Source: Cloacimonetes bacterium SCGC AAA252-N17 (GTDB lineage Bacteria; Cloacimonadota; Cloacimonadia; JGIOTU-2). From it: a DNA stretch of 54,435 nucleotides. Positions 1-8,795 of this stretch are shown here, piece after piece. Where the stretch lies: the NCBI GenBank assembly GCA_000404785.1, contig ASNI01000012.1, positions 1-54,435 on the forward strand, written 5' to 3'. The notes beneath the pieces were generated by a model, which ran no database searches, had not been told where the DNA came from, and saw only the letters and a list, made by a program, of their open reading frames with translations. The first letter of the stretch is position 1; each line of letters begins with the position of its first letter. The position numbers and the translations under genes are program-made.

Positions 1-82
1 TTAATAATTTAATTGTTGCAATAAAAACTTGAACCTACCTTATATAAAAAAACATAAAAAATTTGACAGTATTTTTGTCATT

Positions 83-112
83 TTGGCAATCTGTATTTTC
101 TACTTATATAAG
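83..112 (+). promoter_or_regulatory. Candidate promoter for tRNA-tuf superoperon
   Basis: A TTGGCA box (83-88) is followed after 16 nt by TATATA (105-110), or after 18 nt by TATAAG (107-112). This would start transcription about 20-25 nt before the first tRNA. The hexamers are imperfect, and a TTGACA at 63-68 has no good -10 partner at 16-18 nt. The choice is an inference from position and resemblance to sigma70-type boxes. Confidence 0.35.
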
Positions 113-139
113 TGGTATAAATGTGTGTAAAATATAGTA

Positions 140-214
140 GCCACCATAGCTCAGGGGTAGAGCAGGGGTTTTGTAAACCTCTGGTCGGGGGTTCAAATCC
201 CTCTGGTGGCTCCA
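140..214 (+). tRNA. tRNA-Thr (TGT)
   Basis: A full cloverleaf can be drawn. The acceptor arms GCCACCA and TGGTGGC pair perfectly, the T-loop is TTCAAAT, and the anticodon loop TTTGTAA gives anticodon TGT (threonine, ACA). Discriminator T and an encoded CCA end at 214. It is the first of four tRNA genes preceding tuf and matches the position and identity of E. coli thrU. Confidence 0.95.
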
Positions 215-228
215 GAATTATTTTAAAT

Positions 229-313
229 GGGGAGATACCCTAGTGGTCAAAGGGAGCAGACTGTAAATCTGCCGGCGAAGCCTTCGGAGGTTCAAATCCT
301 TCTCTCCCCACCA
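229..313 (+). tRNA. tRNA-Tyr (GTA)
   Basis: Acceptor arms GGGGAGA and TCTCCCC pair perfectly. The anticodon stem GCAGA/TCTGC encloses the loop CTGTAAA with anticodon GTA (tyrosine). A long variable arm (about 271-287) marks it as a class II tRNA, as expected for bacterial tRNA-Tyr. CCA is encoded. It corresponds to E. coli tyrU in the same gene order. Confidence 0.95.
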
Positions 314-319
314 TAACTT

Positions 320-396
320 GCGGGAATAGCTCAGCTGGCTAGAGCATTAGCCTTCCAAGCTAAGGGTCGCGGGTTCGAACCCCGTTTCCCGCTCCA
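320..396 (+). tRNA. tRNA-Gly (TCC)
   Basis: Acceptor arms GCGGGAA/TTCCCGC, anticodon stem TTAGC/GCTAA and loop CTTCCAA give anticodon TCC (glycine, GGA). The T-loop TTCGAAC is canonical and CCA is encoded. It lies 6 nt after tRNA-Tyr and 1 nt before the next tRNA, so all four are surely co-transcribed and processed from one precursor. It is equivalent to E. coli glyT. Confidence 0.95.
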
Positions 397-397
397 T

Positions 398-473
<76 letters not shown>

Positions 474-500
474 TTGAAATGTATAATATTAGGAGGATAC

Positions 501-1691
501 ATGGCAAAGGAAACTTATAAGAGAACAAAACCGCATGTTAATGTTGGTACTATTGGTCATATCGACCACGGTAAGACCACATTAACCGCTGCAATGACAC
601 TTGTTCTTTCTAAAAAGGGGCAGGCAAAATATGTCTCTTTCGATCAAATCGATAATGCCCCGGAAGAAAAAGAGCGTGGTATCACTATTGCAACTGCTCA
701 CGTTGAGTATGAGAGTGATAAACGACACTACGCGCACGTAGATTGTCCCGGTCATGCTGACTATATTAAGAACATGATCACAGGTGCTGCACAGATGGAC
801 GGCACAATTTTGGTTGTGAGTGCTGCAGATGGTGTAATGCCACAGACAAGAGAACATATTCTTCTTGCAAAGCAAGTGAATGTGCCCTATGTTGTGGTAT
901 TCTTGAACAAGATCGATATGGTCGATGATCCTGAACTCATTGAATTGGTAGAACTTGAAGTTCGTGACCTTCTCAATGATTATGAATTTCCCGGCGACGA
1001 TGTTCCAATCATTCCGGGAAGTGCTCTCGAAGCATTGAATAATCCTGATGATCCTGAAAAAACAAAATGTATTCATGACCTTATTGATGCAATTGATGAG
1101 TACATTCCGATTCCAGATCGTAAAACCGATCAGCCCTTCTTGATGCCTATTGAAGATATTTTCAGTATTCCCGGACGTGGAACAGTGGCTACAGGAAGAA
1201 TCGAGCGTGGTATTGTCAAAGTCGGAGACAAAGTCGAACGTGTAGGGATCAGAGAAACCCGTGAAATCGTTGTGACCGGTGTCGAAATGTTCAGAAAACT
1301 TCTGGATCAAGGTCAAGCTGGTGATAACGTTGGTGTGTTGCTTCGTGGTATTGCAAAAGACGATGTTGAACGTGGTATGGTTCTGGCAAAACCAGGCAGT
1401 ATTACCCCTCATAAGAAATTCAAAGGCGAAACCTATATTCTTACCAAAGAAGAAGGTGGAAGACACAAACCTTTCTTTTCTGGTTACAGACCTCAGTTCT
1501 ATTTCAGAACTACTGACGTGACTGGTACCTTAACACTTCCAGAAGGAATAGATATGGTTATACCAGGCGATAGAGTAATTATGGAAATCGAACTTCTTAC
1601 TCCTATCGCTATGGAAAAAGGTCTCCGTTTCGCTATTCGTGAAGGTGGACGTACAGTCGGCGCTGGAGTTGTCACAGAGATAATAGAATAA
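501..1691 (+). CDS. tuf: Translation elongation factor EF-Tu
   Basis: This GTPase delivers aminoacyl-tRNA to the ribosomal A site. The 396-residue product is close to the usual 394. It shows the G1 motif GHIDHGKT (residues 19-26), DCPGH (81-85) and NKID (136-139), then the two beta-barrel domains with the typical GRTVGAGVV end. The start is ATG at 501, chosen because AGGAGG lies at 491-496 and the protein begins MAKETYKRTK. A longer in-frame reading from 474 would overlap the tRNA end and lacks a binding site. It sits directly behind four tRNAs and before rpmG. It is the only tuf in the window, since fusA is followed by rpsJ. Confidence 0.98.
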   Translation: MAKETYKRTKPHVNVGTIGHIDHGKTTLTAAMTLVLSKKGQAKYVSFDQIDNAPEEKERGITIATAHVEYESDKRHYAHVDCPGHADYIKNMITGAAQMDGTILVVSAADGVMPQTREHILLAKQVNVPYVVVFLNKIDMVDDPELIELVELEVRDLLNDYEFPGDDVPIIPGSALEALNNPDDPEKTKCIHDLIDAIDEYIPIPDRKTDQPFLMPIEDIFSIPGRGTVATGRIERGIVKVGDKVERVGIRETREIVVTGVEMFRKLLDQGQAGDNVGVLLRGIAKDDVERGMVLAKPGSITPHKKFKGETYILTKEEGGRHKPFFSGYRPQFYFRTTDVTGTLTLPEGIDMVIPGDRVIMEIELLTPIAMEKGLRFAIREGGRTVGAGVVTEIIE

Positions 1692-1701
1692 GGATAATAT
1701 A

Positions 1702-1851
1702 ATGAGAATTTATATTAAACTTTCCTGTTCGGAATGCAAGTCACGTAATTATGTGACCACGAAGAACAAGCAAACTCATCCAAATAAATTGGAATTTAAA
1801 AAGTATTGTCCGAAATGTAGAAAGCATACACTTCACAAGGAAACTAAATAA
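1702..1851 (+). CDS. rpmG: 50S ribosomal protein L33, zinc-binding type
   Basis: A small 49-residue gene. The product begins MRIYIKLSCSECKSRNYVTT and ends HTLHKETK. It has two CxxC pairs (CSEC and CPKC), the zinc-ribbon (C+) form of L33, a small protein of the large subunit near the E site. It lies 10 nt after tuf and 11 nt before tRNA-Trp. The tuf/rpmG/tRNA-Trp/secE/nusG order is conserved in many bacteria. Confidence 0.96.
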   Translation: MRIYIKLSCSECKSRNYVTTKNKQTHPNKLEFKKYCPKCRKHTLHKETK

Positions 1852-1862
1852 TCCAACTGTGT

Positions 1863-1938
1863 AGGGCTGTAGCTTAATTGGCAAAGCGGCGGTCTCCAAA
1901 ACCGAAGAGTGCGGGTTCAATTCCTGCCAGCCCTGCCA
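1863..1938 (+). tRNA. tRNA-Trp (CCA)
   Basis: Acceptor arms AGGGCTG/CAGCCCT pair perfectly, discriminator G, encoded CCA at 1936-1938. The anticodon loop CTCCAAA gives anticodon CCA, the tryptophan tRNA. It sits between rpmG and secE, a position known for tRNA-Trp in several bacterial phyla. Confidence 0.95.
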
Positions 1939-1960
1939 TTATTTTTCTGGAAAGAAATTT

Positions 1961-2146
1961 ATGTTTAAAAAAATAGCAAAGTTTTTAAAAGAAGTTCGCC
2001 AGGAACTACGCAATGTAGTCTGGCCAACAAAAGCTGACCTCAAGGAAGGCACTACTGTAGTTATTGCTTTTTCTGTGATTATAGGTATTTTTATATGGAT
2101 TGTTGATATTATATTCACCCAAGTTGTGAATTTTGTTTTATTTTAG
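1961..2146 (+). CDS. secE: Preprotein translocase subunit SecE
   Basis: The 61-residue single-span form of SecE, which clamps SecY in the Sec channel of the inner membrane. The N-terminal amphipathic helix carries the conserved EVRQELRNVVWPTKADL motif (about residues 11-27). It is followed by one transmembrane segment (about 33-58). E. coli SecE has two extra spans; the short form is usual elsewhere. It is followed by nusG after 3 nt, the nearly universal secE-nusG pair. Confidence 0.96.
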   Translation: MFKKIAKFLKEVRQELRNVVWPTKADLKEGTTVVIAFSVIIGIFIWIVDIIFTQVVNFVLF

Positions 2147-2149
2147 ATA

Positions 2150-2680
2150 ATGAAAAAAAAGTGGTACGTGCTCCACACCTATGTGGGCAAAGAGAAAAAA
2201 GTTAAAGAAGCAATTGAAAAGTTTCTTGAAGATAGTGATCTCAAAGAACACTTTGGTGAGATTATTATACCTTCTCACAAAACCTTCATTTTCAGAGATG
2301 GTAAGAAGATCGAAAAAGAGAAGAAGATCTTTCCAAATTATGTTCTTATTGAGATGAATATGACTCCTGAAACCTATCAATTCGTGCTTAAACTACCTGC
2401 CACAACAAAATTTTTGGGCAGCGGTAAAACTCCGAAACCATTATCTAAAAAAGAAGTAAGTAGAATTCTTGGAATAAAAAGAGATAAAGACTCTGTGTCC
2501 AGCGAAGTGAAATTCATTGCTGGCGATCGCATAAAGATCATTGAAGGTCCCTTTGATGATTTCGAGGGTGCAATAGAGAGAATTATTGAAGACAAGGAAA
2601 AACTTATTGTGAATGTAACCGTTTTCGGTCGTATTACACCGGTCGAGGTCGGTTTCAATCAAGTAGAAAAGCTCGATTAA
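2150..2680 (+). CDS. nusG: Transcription termination/antitermination factor NusG
   Basis: NusG binds the RNA polymerase clamp, suppresses pausing and couples transcription to ribosomes or Rho. The 176-residue product has the NGN domain starting WYVLHTYVGKEKKVKEAI, a short linker, and a C-terminal KOW domain (about 122-176, containing AGDRIKIIEGPF and EGAI). Length is typical. Start is ATG 3 nt after the secE stop, and rplK follows 14 nt later. Confidence 0.97.
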   Translation: MKKKWYVLHTYVGKEKKVKEAIEKFLEDSDLKEHFGEIIIPSHKTFIFRDGKKIEKEKKIFPNYVLIEMNMTPETYQFVLKLPATTKFLGSGKTPKPLSKKEVSRILGIKRDKDSVSSEVKFIAGDRIKIIEGPFDDFEGAIERIIEDKEKLIVNVTVFGRITPVEVGFNQVEKLD

Positions 2681-2694
2681 AGGTTACTATTACT

Positions 2695-3120
2695 ATGGCA
2701 AAAAAAGTTTTAGCAAAAATTAAGATACAATTGGCTGCAGGCCAGGCAACTCCTGCTCCTCCTGTTGGTCCTGCTTTGGGACAGCACGGAGTGAATATTG
2801 GAGAGTTCTGCAAACAGTTCAATGATAAGACAAAAGATCAGCCGGGAATGATCATTCCTGCTGAAATCACTGTTTGGGCCGATAGGACATTCAGTTTTAT
2901 TACAAAAACACCACCCACAGCAGTTCTGATAAAAAAGGAAGCTGGACTGGCAAAAGGTTCTGGTGTTCCTAATAGAGAAAAGATCGGCTCAATAACAGAT
3001 GAGCAGGTCGAGAAGATCGCAAAGATCAAAATGGAAGATTTGAATGCTGCAAACATTGAAGCTGCGAAAAAAATGATCGCAGGTACTGCCCGTAGTATGG
3101 GTATCACAATTCAGCATTAA
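2695..3120 (+). CDS. rplK: 50S ribosomal protein L11
   Basis: L11 forms the base of the L7/L12 stalk with 23S rRNA in the GTPase-associated centre. The 141-residue product has the proline-rich N-terminal domain (QATPAPPVGPALGQHGVNI, about 19-37) and the C-terminal RNA-binding domain ending in ARSMGI. Full length. It is followed by rplA after 22 nt, the standard L11 operon order. Confidence 0.97.
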   Translation: MAKKVLAKIKIQLAAGQATPAPPVGPALGQHGVNIGEFCKQFNDKTKDQPGMIIPAEITVWADRTFSFITKTPPTAVLIKKEAGLAKGSGVPNREKIGSITDEQVEKIAKIKMEDLNAANIEAAKKMIAGTARSMGITIQH

Positions 3121-3142
3121 GTGAAATAGAGGAGCATACTTC

Positions 3143-3850
3143 ATGAAAAGAGGTAAGAAATATAATCAGGGTTTGGAGAAGCTTGAAGCAGAAAAAGCAT
3201 ATGGGTTTGATGAATCTCTGAATCTGCTTAAAGAAATTGCAAATAAAAATTTCGATGAAACCGTTGAGCTTCACATTCGCTTAGGTGTTGATCCCAAAAA
3301 GGCAAACCAGATGGTTCGTGGAACAGTGGTGCTTCCTTATGGAACCGGTAAAGATGTGAAGGTTCTTGTCTTTGCAGAAGGCGATAAAGTTGAGGAAGCA
3401 AAAAATGCCGGAGCAAATTATGCAGGTATGGATGATCTCGCAGAAAAGATACAGGGCGGTTGGACAGATTTTGATGTTGCAATTGCATCTCCCAATATGA
3501 TGGGTAAGGTTGGTAAACTGGCTCGTATTCTTGGTCCCAGAAGATTAATGCCCAATCCCAAAGCCGGTACTATTACCAATGATATTGAAAAGGCAGTAAA
3601 AGAAGCAAAAGCTGGTAAAGTCGAATATCGAATTGATAAATTTTCAAACATTCATGTTCCCCTTGGAAAAATATCATTTGAGAATGAAAAACTGGCGGGA
3701 AATGCAGAAGTATTAATGCGTGCAATACTTCGTGACAGACCGGCATCAGCCAAAGGTCGATATGTGAAAAATATAACCCTATGCTCAACTATGAGCCCGG
3801 GTATTAAGATAGACTCAGTCGGATATATTAAAGAAATTCAAGCGAAATAA
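3143..3850 (+). CDS. rplA: 50S ribosomal protein L1
   Basis: L1 makes the mobile stalk that moves deacylated tRNA out of the E site, and in many bacteria it represses its own operon. The 235-residue product shows the L1 hallmarks VRGTVVLPYGTGK (about 58-70) and GPRRLMPNPKAGT (about 131-143). RBS GAGGAG lies shortly before the ATG. A leader site resembling its rRNA target was not identified. Confidence 0.97.
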   Translation: MKRGKKYNQGLEKLEAEKAYGFDESLNLLKEIANKNFDETVELHIRLGVDPKKANQMVRGTVVLPYGTGKDVKVLVFAEGDKVEEAKNAGANYAGMDDLAEKIQGGWTDFDVAIASPNMMGKVGKLARILGPRRLMPNPKAGTITNDIEKAVKEAKAGKVEYRIDKFSNIHVPLGKISFENEKLAGNAEVLMRAILRDRPASAKGRYVKNITLCSTMSPGIKIDSVGYIKEIQAK

Positions 3851-3863
3851 AATAGGATATTAT

Positions 3864-4406
3864 ATGGAACAGAAAGCTGTAAATCCAAAAAATATTGAAA
3901 ATGTTCAAAAGTTAACAGAACGTTTGGATGAAGCAAAAGCCATTGTGCTTGTTGATTATAAAGGAATATCTGTTCAGGAAGATACAGATTTGAGAAGCAA
4001 GTTTAGAGATAATAAAGTTGATTACTTTGTTGCAAAAAATACACTGTTAAAATTAGCTGCAAAAGAATTATCAATTGAAGGTCTTGATGAATACCTTGTC
4101 GGACCCACTGCGGTTGCAGTATCAAAGGAAGATGAAGTTACTCCTCCGAAGATGATTTCGGATTTTATGAAGAATCTCCCTGATGAAAAAGATTTTTTCA
4201 AATTCAAAGTTGGGATAATTGATAATCAGCTTATGGATGTTCATGAACTCGAAAAGATAGTGAACCTGCCATCCAAACAGGAGTTACTTGCGAAAGTTGT
4301 CAGAAGTTTCAATTCACCTATCTCCGGATTGGTCTATACACTTAACAGTATTTTGCAGAAGTTGGTTCTTGTGCTCAATGAGATCAAGAACAAACAGCAA
4401 TCATAA
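3864..4406 (+). CDS. rplJ: 50S ribosomal protein L10
   Basis: L10 anchors L7/L12 dimers to the stalk base. The 180-residue product has the N-terminal rRNA-binding domain (AKAIVLVDYKGISVQE near residue 25, YFVAKNTLLKLAAKE near 53) and a C-terminal helix for L12 binding. It is slightly longer than the usual 165-175 residues at its C end. It lies 13 nt after rplA. Confidence 0.96.
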   Translation: MEQKAVNPKNIENVQKLTERLDEAKAIVLVDYKGISVQEDTDLRSKFRDNKVDYFVAKNTLLKLAAKELSIEGLDEYLVGPTAVAVSKEDEVTPPKMISDFMKNLPDEKDFFKFKVGIIDNQLMDVHELEKIVNLPSKQELLAKVVRSFNSPISGLVYTLNSILQKLVLVLNEIKNKQQS

Positions 4407-4477
4407 ACGTATTTAACTGCATTTGAATATTAACCATAATAAATAAATAATAACATGCTTAATTATAGGAGGATATA

Positions 4478-4861
4478 ATGGCAGAAGGCAGCAAAAAAGA
4501 TAAGATTATTGAGCTCGTCAAAGAACTCAATGTAATGGAATTAGCTGAATTAGTTAAAGCTTTAGAAGAAGAATTTGGTGTGTCAGCTGCTGCACCAGTC
4601 GCTGCGGTTGCAGGTCCTGCTGCAGGCGAAGCCGCAAAAGAAGAAGAGAAAACAGAATTTGACGTGATCTTAACAAATTCCGGAGCAAAGAAGATCCAGG
4701 TAATTAAAGTTGTACGTCAGATTACAAAATTAGGATTGAAAGAATCCAAAGCCCTTGTTGATGAAGCACCAAAACCAGTAGCAGAAGGTGTTTCAAAAGA
4801 TGAAGCACAGTCAATCAAAGAGAAGATCGAAGCTGAAGGTGGCTCTGTAGAGATTAAGTAG
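4478..4861 (+). CDS. rplL: 50S ribosomal protein L7/L12
   Basis: The stalk protein that recruits translational GTPases. The 127-residue product has the N-terminal dimerisation domain, an Ala/Gly/Pro-rich hinge (about 35-57), and the C-terminal domain with KIQVIKVVRQITKLGLKESK. The start is fixed by AGGAGG just before the ATG. A 71-nt gap before it is large for this operon, leaving room for a processing site or weak internal promoter that would help raise L7/L12 to its multi-copy stoichiometry (inference). Confidence 0.97.
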   Translation: MAEGSKKDKIIELVKELNVMELAELVKALEEEFGVSAAAPVAAVAGPAAGEAAKEEEKTEFDVILTNSGAKKIQVIKVVRQITKLGLKESKALVDEAPKPVAEGVSKDEAQSIKEKIEAEGGSVEIK

Positions 4862-4902
4862 ATAATGACGTGTTCTCTAACACATTTCATTCAAACACTA
4901 AT

Positions 4903-4933
4903 AGACTCTTCATTCACACGAATGAAGATGTCT
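4903..4933 (+). promoter_or_regulatory. Stem-loop between rplL and rpoB
   Basis: CTTCATTC (908-915 of this kb) pairs perfectly with GAATGAAG (920-927) around an ACAC loop. The stem extends outward with AGAC (4903-4906) and GTCT (4930-4933) across a small bulge. It lacks a U-tract, so it is not a simple terminator. By analogy with the E. coli rplL-rpoB spacer, it could be a processing or attenuation site, or it could hide an upstream rpoB start codon. Confidence 0.6.
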
Positions 4934-4952
4934 TATGCTGAATAAGGAGCAC

Positions 4953-7900
4953 ATGAAGGAAAGAAAAAGCTTTTCTAAAATGGCTGAAAGTCTTCACGGT
5001 TTTGAATTGCCTGATGTAAAGATTCCCAATCTGCTTACTATGCAGATGGGCTCCTATGCCAAATTTTTGCAAAAGGACATTCTGCCCGAAAAAAGAGAAG
5101 ATATCGGCTTGCAGGAAGTATTTAATCATCATTTCCCTGTCGAGGATACGCAAGGGCAATTTCTGCTGGAGTTCATTCAATATAATGTTCTCAAGGAAAA
5201 ATATACTCCTGATGAATGTATTGAGCGAAACCTGACCTACAGTTCTCCATTGAAGGTTAAATTCCGTTTAACGACCTTTGAGAAGACTGTAGCTGGTGAA
5301 CAGCAGAGAATTAAAAGCGTAAAAGAAAAAGACCTTTTCCTCGGTGAGATTCCAATGATCACCGATACGGGAACCTTCATTATTAATGGTGAGGAGCGGG
5401 TGATCATAAGTCAGCTCCATCGTTCTCCAGGTGTCACTTTTACCAGTGAAACTCATGGAAGCGGCAAGGTTCTTTATAACGCAAAGGTCATTCCAGTACA
5501 GGGCTCATGGTTTCAATTCCTTACAGACACTCAGGATGTAATTTATATTCTTATTGATAAACGGCATAAAGTACCTGTGACGACTATTCTTCGATGTCAG
5601 GGTCTTTCTGACAATAATTCAATCAGAAAAACTTTTTATACTCCCCAAGAACTCAATCTTACAAAGGAAGAATTTCTTGAGAGAGTTCTATTTGAAGACA
5701 TTATTGATAAAAAGAGTGGCGAGGTAATTGCTGAAGGTGGTGCGCTTCTTACGGAAGGTCTTGTTGATAAGATACTGAATGCTAAGGTCAAGAAGGTTAA
5801 GGTTATTCACGAAAGTCAAGAAGATGAGCGAAAGATCGTTGAAAGTACTCTTGCCAAAGATCCTACAGCTTCAGAAGAAGAAGCTCTTAAATTTATCTAT
5901 AATATTATTCGTCCTGGAGAAGAACCTCCAATTGATACAGCACGTGAACTCATTAATAGGATATTCTTCAATCCTAAGAGATACAGTCTCGGTGAAGTTG
6001 GAAGGTATAAACTAAACAGACGCCTTCATCTTGATATCCCAATTGAAACACAAATACTTACACAGGATGATTTCATTGCGATTATTAATGAAATAGTTCG
6101 TTTGTATAAAGGGATCAGCACAACTGATGATATTGATCATCTCAGTAATCGCCGTGTTAGTGGCGTAGGTGAACTTGTCGCCAATCAGTTCTCAATAGGA
6201 CTTTCCCGGATCGCGAGAATTGCACGTGAAAGAATGACTCTTAGTTCCAATGAAGATGCATCAATACTGGGCTTAGTGAATACCAATGCCTTGATGGCCG
6301 TGGTGAATTCCTTCTTTCTAACAGGTGAACTTTCTCAGTTCATGGAGCAGACAAATCCTCTTGCAGCAATCACTCATATGCGACGTTTGAGTGCATTGGG
6401 TCCAGGTGGACTAACTAGAGAGCGAGCTGGTTTTGAAGTACGTGACGTGCACTATTCACATTATGGAAGAATTTGCCCAATTGAAACCCCAGAAGGACCA
6501 AATATCGGTCTTCTAACCTCACCTGCTATCTATGCACGTGTGAATAAATTCGGTTTTTTAGAAACACCATATATTAAGGTAGAAAACGGCAGAATAACTA
6601 ATCAGGTTGATTATCTCGACCCAACTCAAGAAGAGAACATGAAGATCGCACAAGCGGGTATTGAAGTTGATAAAGAAGGTAATATCGTCAACGATATGGT
6701 ATTCTGCTTGACAGGTAGCGACTTTGTACGTGTTCCAAAAGAAGATGTTGATTATATAGATTCTTCCAGACAACAGATCGTAAGTGTTTCTGCTGGACTG
6801 ATACCTTTCCTTGATCATGATGATGCAAACCGAGCATTGATGGGATCCAACATGCAGCGACAAGCTGTACCTCTCATCAAACCAAAGCCGCCAATTGTCG
6901 CCACTGGAATTGAAAAATTAGTTGCTCAAGACTCAGAGCTTGCAATTAAAGCTCCCTTTGATGGAGAAGTTGAAAAAGTTTCTTCGGATGAGATCGTTCT
7001 TAAGAGAATTCTCAAAGATGATGAGAAAGAATCAATTTCAGCACTGGAAGATAAGAGAACCTTTAAACTTAAAAAATTCCAGCGAACAAATCAGGAAACC
7101 TGTATTAATCAGCATCCAGAAGTTGTTGTGGGACAGAAAGTCAAAAAGGGTGAACTGATCACTGATGGTCCTGCAATTAAGAATGGTGAGCTTGCTCTTG
7201 GTACTAATATGATCGTGGCATTCATGCCTTGGTATGGTTACAATTATGAAGATGCAATAATCATTAACGAAAAAGTTGCTCGCGAAGATGAGCTTACCTC
7301 AATTTATATTGAGGAACTTGAAGTGCTAGTACGCAGTACTCGAGAAGGAGACGAAGAACTCACTGATGATATTCCCAATGTGCCGAAATTCGCATTAAGA
7401 AACCTTGACAAAACTGGTGTTGTACGTGTCGGCTCTCATGTCAAATCCGGCGACATATTGGTTGGAAAGATAACTCCAAAGTCTTCAAATATTGATCAGT
7501 CGCCTGAGGAAAAATTAATGCGAGCATTATTTGGAGAACGTGCTGGTGATTTCTCTGATACTTCATTGAAAGCAAAGCCAGGTATGGAAGGTATTGTCGT
7601 TGATGTAAAATTCTTCTCAAAAGCAGAAAGCGATGAACTATCCGAACAGGAAAAAGAGGAGAAGTTATCCAAACTGAAAAATAAATATGATACAGAAAAC
7701 AAGAAGATCTATAAATTTCTAAAATCCAAATTGACAAACCTGTTATTTGGTGAAACTGCGTATAGAATAACTGAGGAAAAAACAGGTCGTTTCTTTATTC
7801 CCCCCAACAAAAAAATAACTGATGAAGAACTGAAAAAAATCTCTTTTAGAAAATTGAATCTGGAAAACAAGCTTGTCACAGACGAAAAGAAGAATGAACA

Positions 7901-8771
7901 GATCTATGAAAAAGTTATCGTAGATGTGAAAAATGCTCTTGATGAAAATGATAATAACTATAAGAAGCACAAAAATCGTGTTAAATATGGGGATGAACTT
8001 CCTTCCGGTGTGCTGAAGATGGTGAAAATTTTCATCGCAAAAAAAAGACAGATTGAAGTGGGCGACAAAATGGCTGGACGTCATGGTAACAAAGGTGTGA
8101 TCGCAAAAATTGCCCCTATACAAGATATGCCCTTTATTCAAGATGGAACACAGGTAGATATTATTTTAAATCCGCTTGGTGTACCTTCCCGTATGAACAT
8201 TGGACAAATTCTTGAAACTCACCTCGGCTGGGCTGCCAGAGCCCTTGGATATGATGCAGAAACTCCGATTTTTGATGGTGCGATAATCCATGAAATCACC
8301 GATGAGCTAAAAAAAGCGAACTTAACGGAAGACGGAAAAGTTGTGCTTTATGATGGTAAAACCGGTGAAGCAATGCATGAACGGGTTACTGTCGGTATTA
8401 TTTATATGATGAAACTGAATCACCTTGTTGTTGATAAGATGCATGCTCGTTCAACCGGTCCCTATTCACTTGTAACTCAACAACCTCTTGGTGGTAAAGC
8501 TCAGCATGGTGGTCAACGACTCGGAGAAATGGAAGTCTGGGCATTAGAAGCATATGGAGCATCTCGCCTCCTTCAGGAAATGTTAACAGTAAAATCTGAT
8601 GATGTTGATGGTAGAAATCAAACATATGAAGCTATCACAAAAGGAAAGGAATTACCTAAGCCGGGCATTCCTGAATCCTTTAATGTCCTTGCAAGCGAGT
8701 TGAGAAGCCTTTGCTTAGATTTCGATCTGCTTTCGGAAAAATCTGAAAGTACAACAGCTAATAATAAGTAA
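4953..8771 (+). CDS. rpoB: DNA-directed RNA polymerase beta subunit
   Basis: Catalytic-core subunit of RNA polymerase. The product, about 1272 residues, shows the full set of beta regions: fork/rifampicin pocket (SQFMEQTNPLAAITHMRRL, encoded near 6330-6390), GPGGLTRERAGFEVRDVH, ETPEGPNIGL, YNYEDAIIINE, MAGRHGNKGV, and the C-terminal PLGGKAQHGGQRLGEMEVW. ATG 4953 is preferred because AAGGAG lies just upstream, although its spacing is short (3 nt). ATG 4935 is an in-frame alternative 2 nt after a hairpin. Pocket residues equivalent to E. coli D516, N518 and S522 are E, T and A. Confidence 0.98.
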   Translation: MKERKSFSKMAESLHGFELPDVKIPNLLTMQMGSYAKFLQKDILPEKREDIGLQEVFNHHFPVEDTQGQFLLEFIQYNVLKEKYTPDECIERNLTYSSPLKVKFRLTTFEKTVAGEQQRIKSVKEKDLFLGEIPMITDTGTFIINGEERVIISQLHRSPGVTFTSETHGSGKVLYNAKVIPVQGSWFQFLTDTQDVIYILIDKRHKVPVTTILRCQGLSDNNSIRKTFYTPQELNLTKEEFLERVLFEDIIDKKSGEVIAEGGALLTEGLVDKILNAKVKKVKVIHESQEDERKIVESTLAKDPTASEEEALKFIYNIIRPGEEPPIDTARELINRIFFNPKRYSLGEVGRYKLNRRLHLDIPIETQILTQDDFIAIINEIVRLYKGISTTDDIDHLSNRRVSGVGELVANQFSIGLSRIARIARERMTLSSNEDASILGLVNTNALMAVVNSFFLTGELSQFMEQTNPLAAITHMRRLSALGPGGLTRERAGFEVRDVHYSHYGRICPIETPEGPNIGLLTSPAIYARVNKFGFLETPYIKVENGRITNQVDYLDPTQEENMKIAQAGIEVDKEGNIVNDMVFCLTGSDFVRVPKEDVDYIDSSRQQIVSVSAGLIPFLDHDDANRALMGSNMQRQAVPLIKPKPPIVATGIEKLVAQDSELAIKAPFDGEVEKVSSDEIVLKRILKDDEKESISALEDKRTFKLKKFQRTNQETCINQHPEVVVGQKVKKGELITDGPAIKNGELALGTNMIVAFMPWYGYNYEDAIIINEKVAREDELTSIYIEELEVLVRSTREGDEELTDDIPNVPKFALRNLDKTGVVRVGSHVKSGDILVGKITPKSSNIDQSPEEKLMRALFGERAGDFSDTSLKAKPGMEGIVVDVKFFSKAESDELSEQEKEEKLSKLKNKYDTENKKIYKFLKSKLTNLLFGETAYRITEEKTGRFFIPPNKKITDEELKKISFRKLNLENKLVTDEKKNEQIYEKVIVDVKNALDENDNNYKKHKNRVKYGDELPSGVLKMVKIFIAKKRQIEVGDKMAGRHGNKGVIAKIAPIQDMPFIQDGTQVDIILNPLGVPSRMNIGQILETHLGWAARALGYDAETPIFDGAIIHEITDELKKANLTEDGKVVLYDGKTGEAMHERVTVGIIYMMKLNHLVVDKMHARSTGPYSLVTQQPLGGKAQHGGQRLGEMEVWALEAYGASRLLQEMLTVKSDDVDGRNQTYEAITKGKELPKPGIPESFNVLASELRSLCLDFDLLSEKSESTTANNK

Positions 8772-8795
8772 CACCCCAAACTATGAGGGTCATTC

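Noticed and set aside
63..68. TTGACA as the -35 of the first promoter
   Set aside because: No plausible -10 lies 16-18 nt downstream; the TTGGCA box with TATATA fits better.
582..1466. Long minus-strand open frame (294 codons) opposite tuf
   Set aside because: It mirrors a highly conserved EF-Tu gene, has no recognisable domains and arises from codon bias on the other strand.
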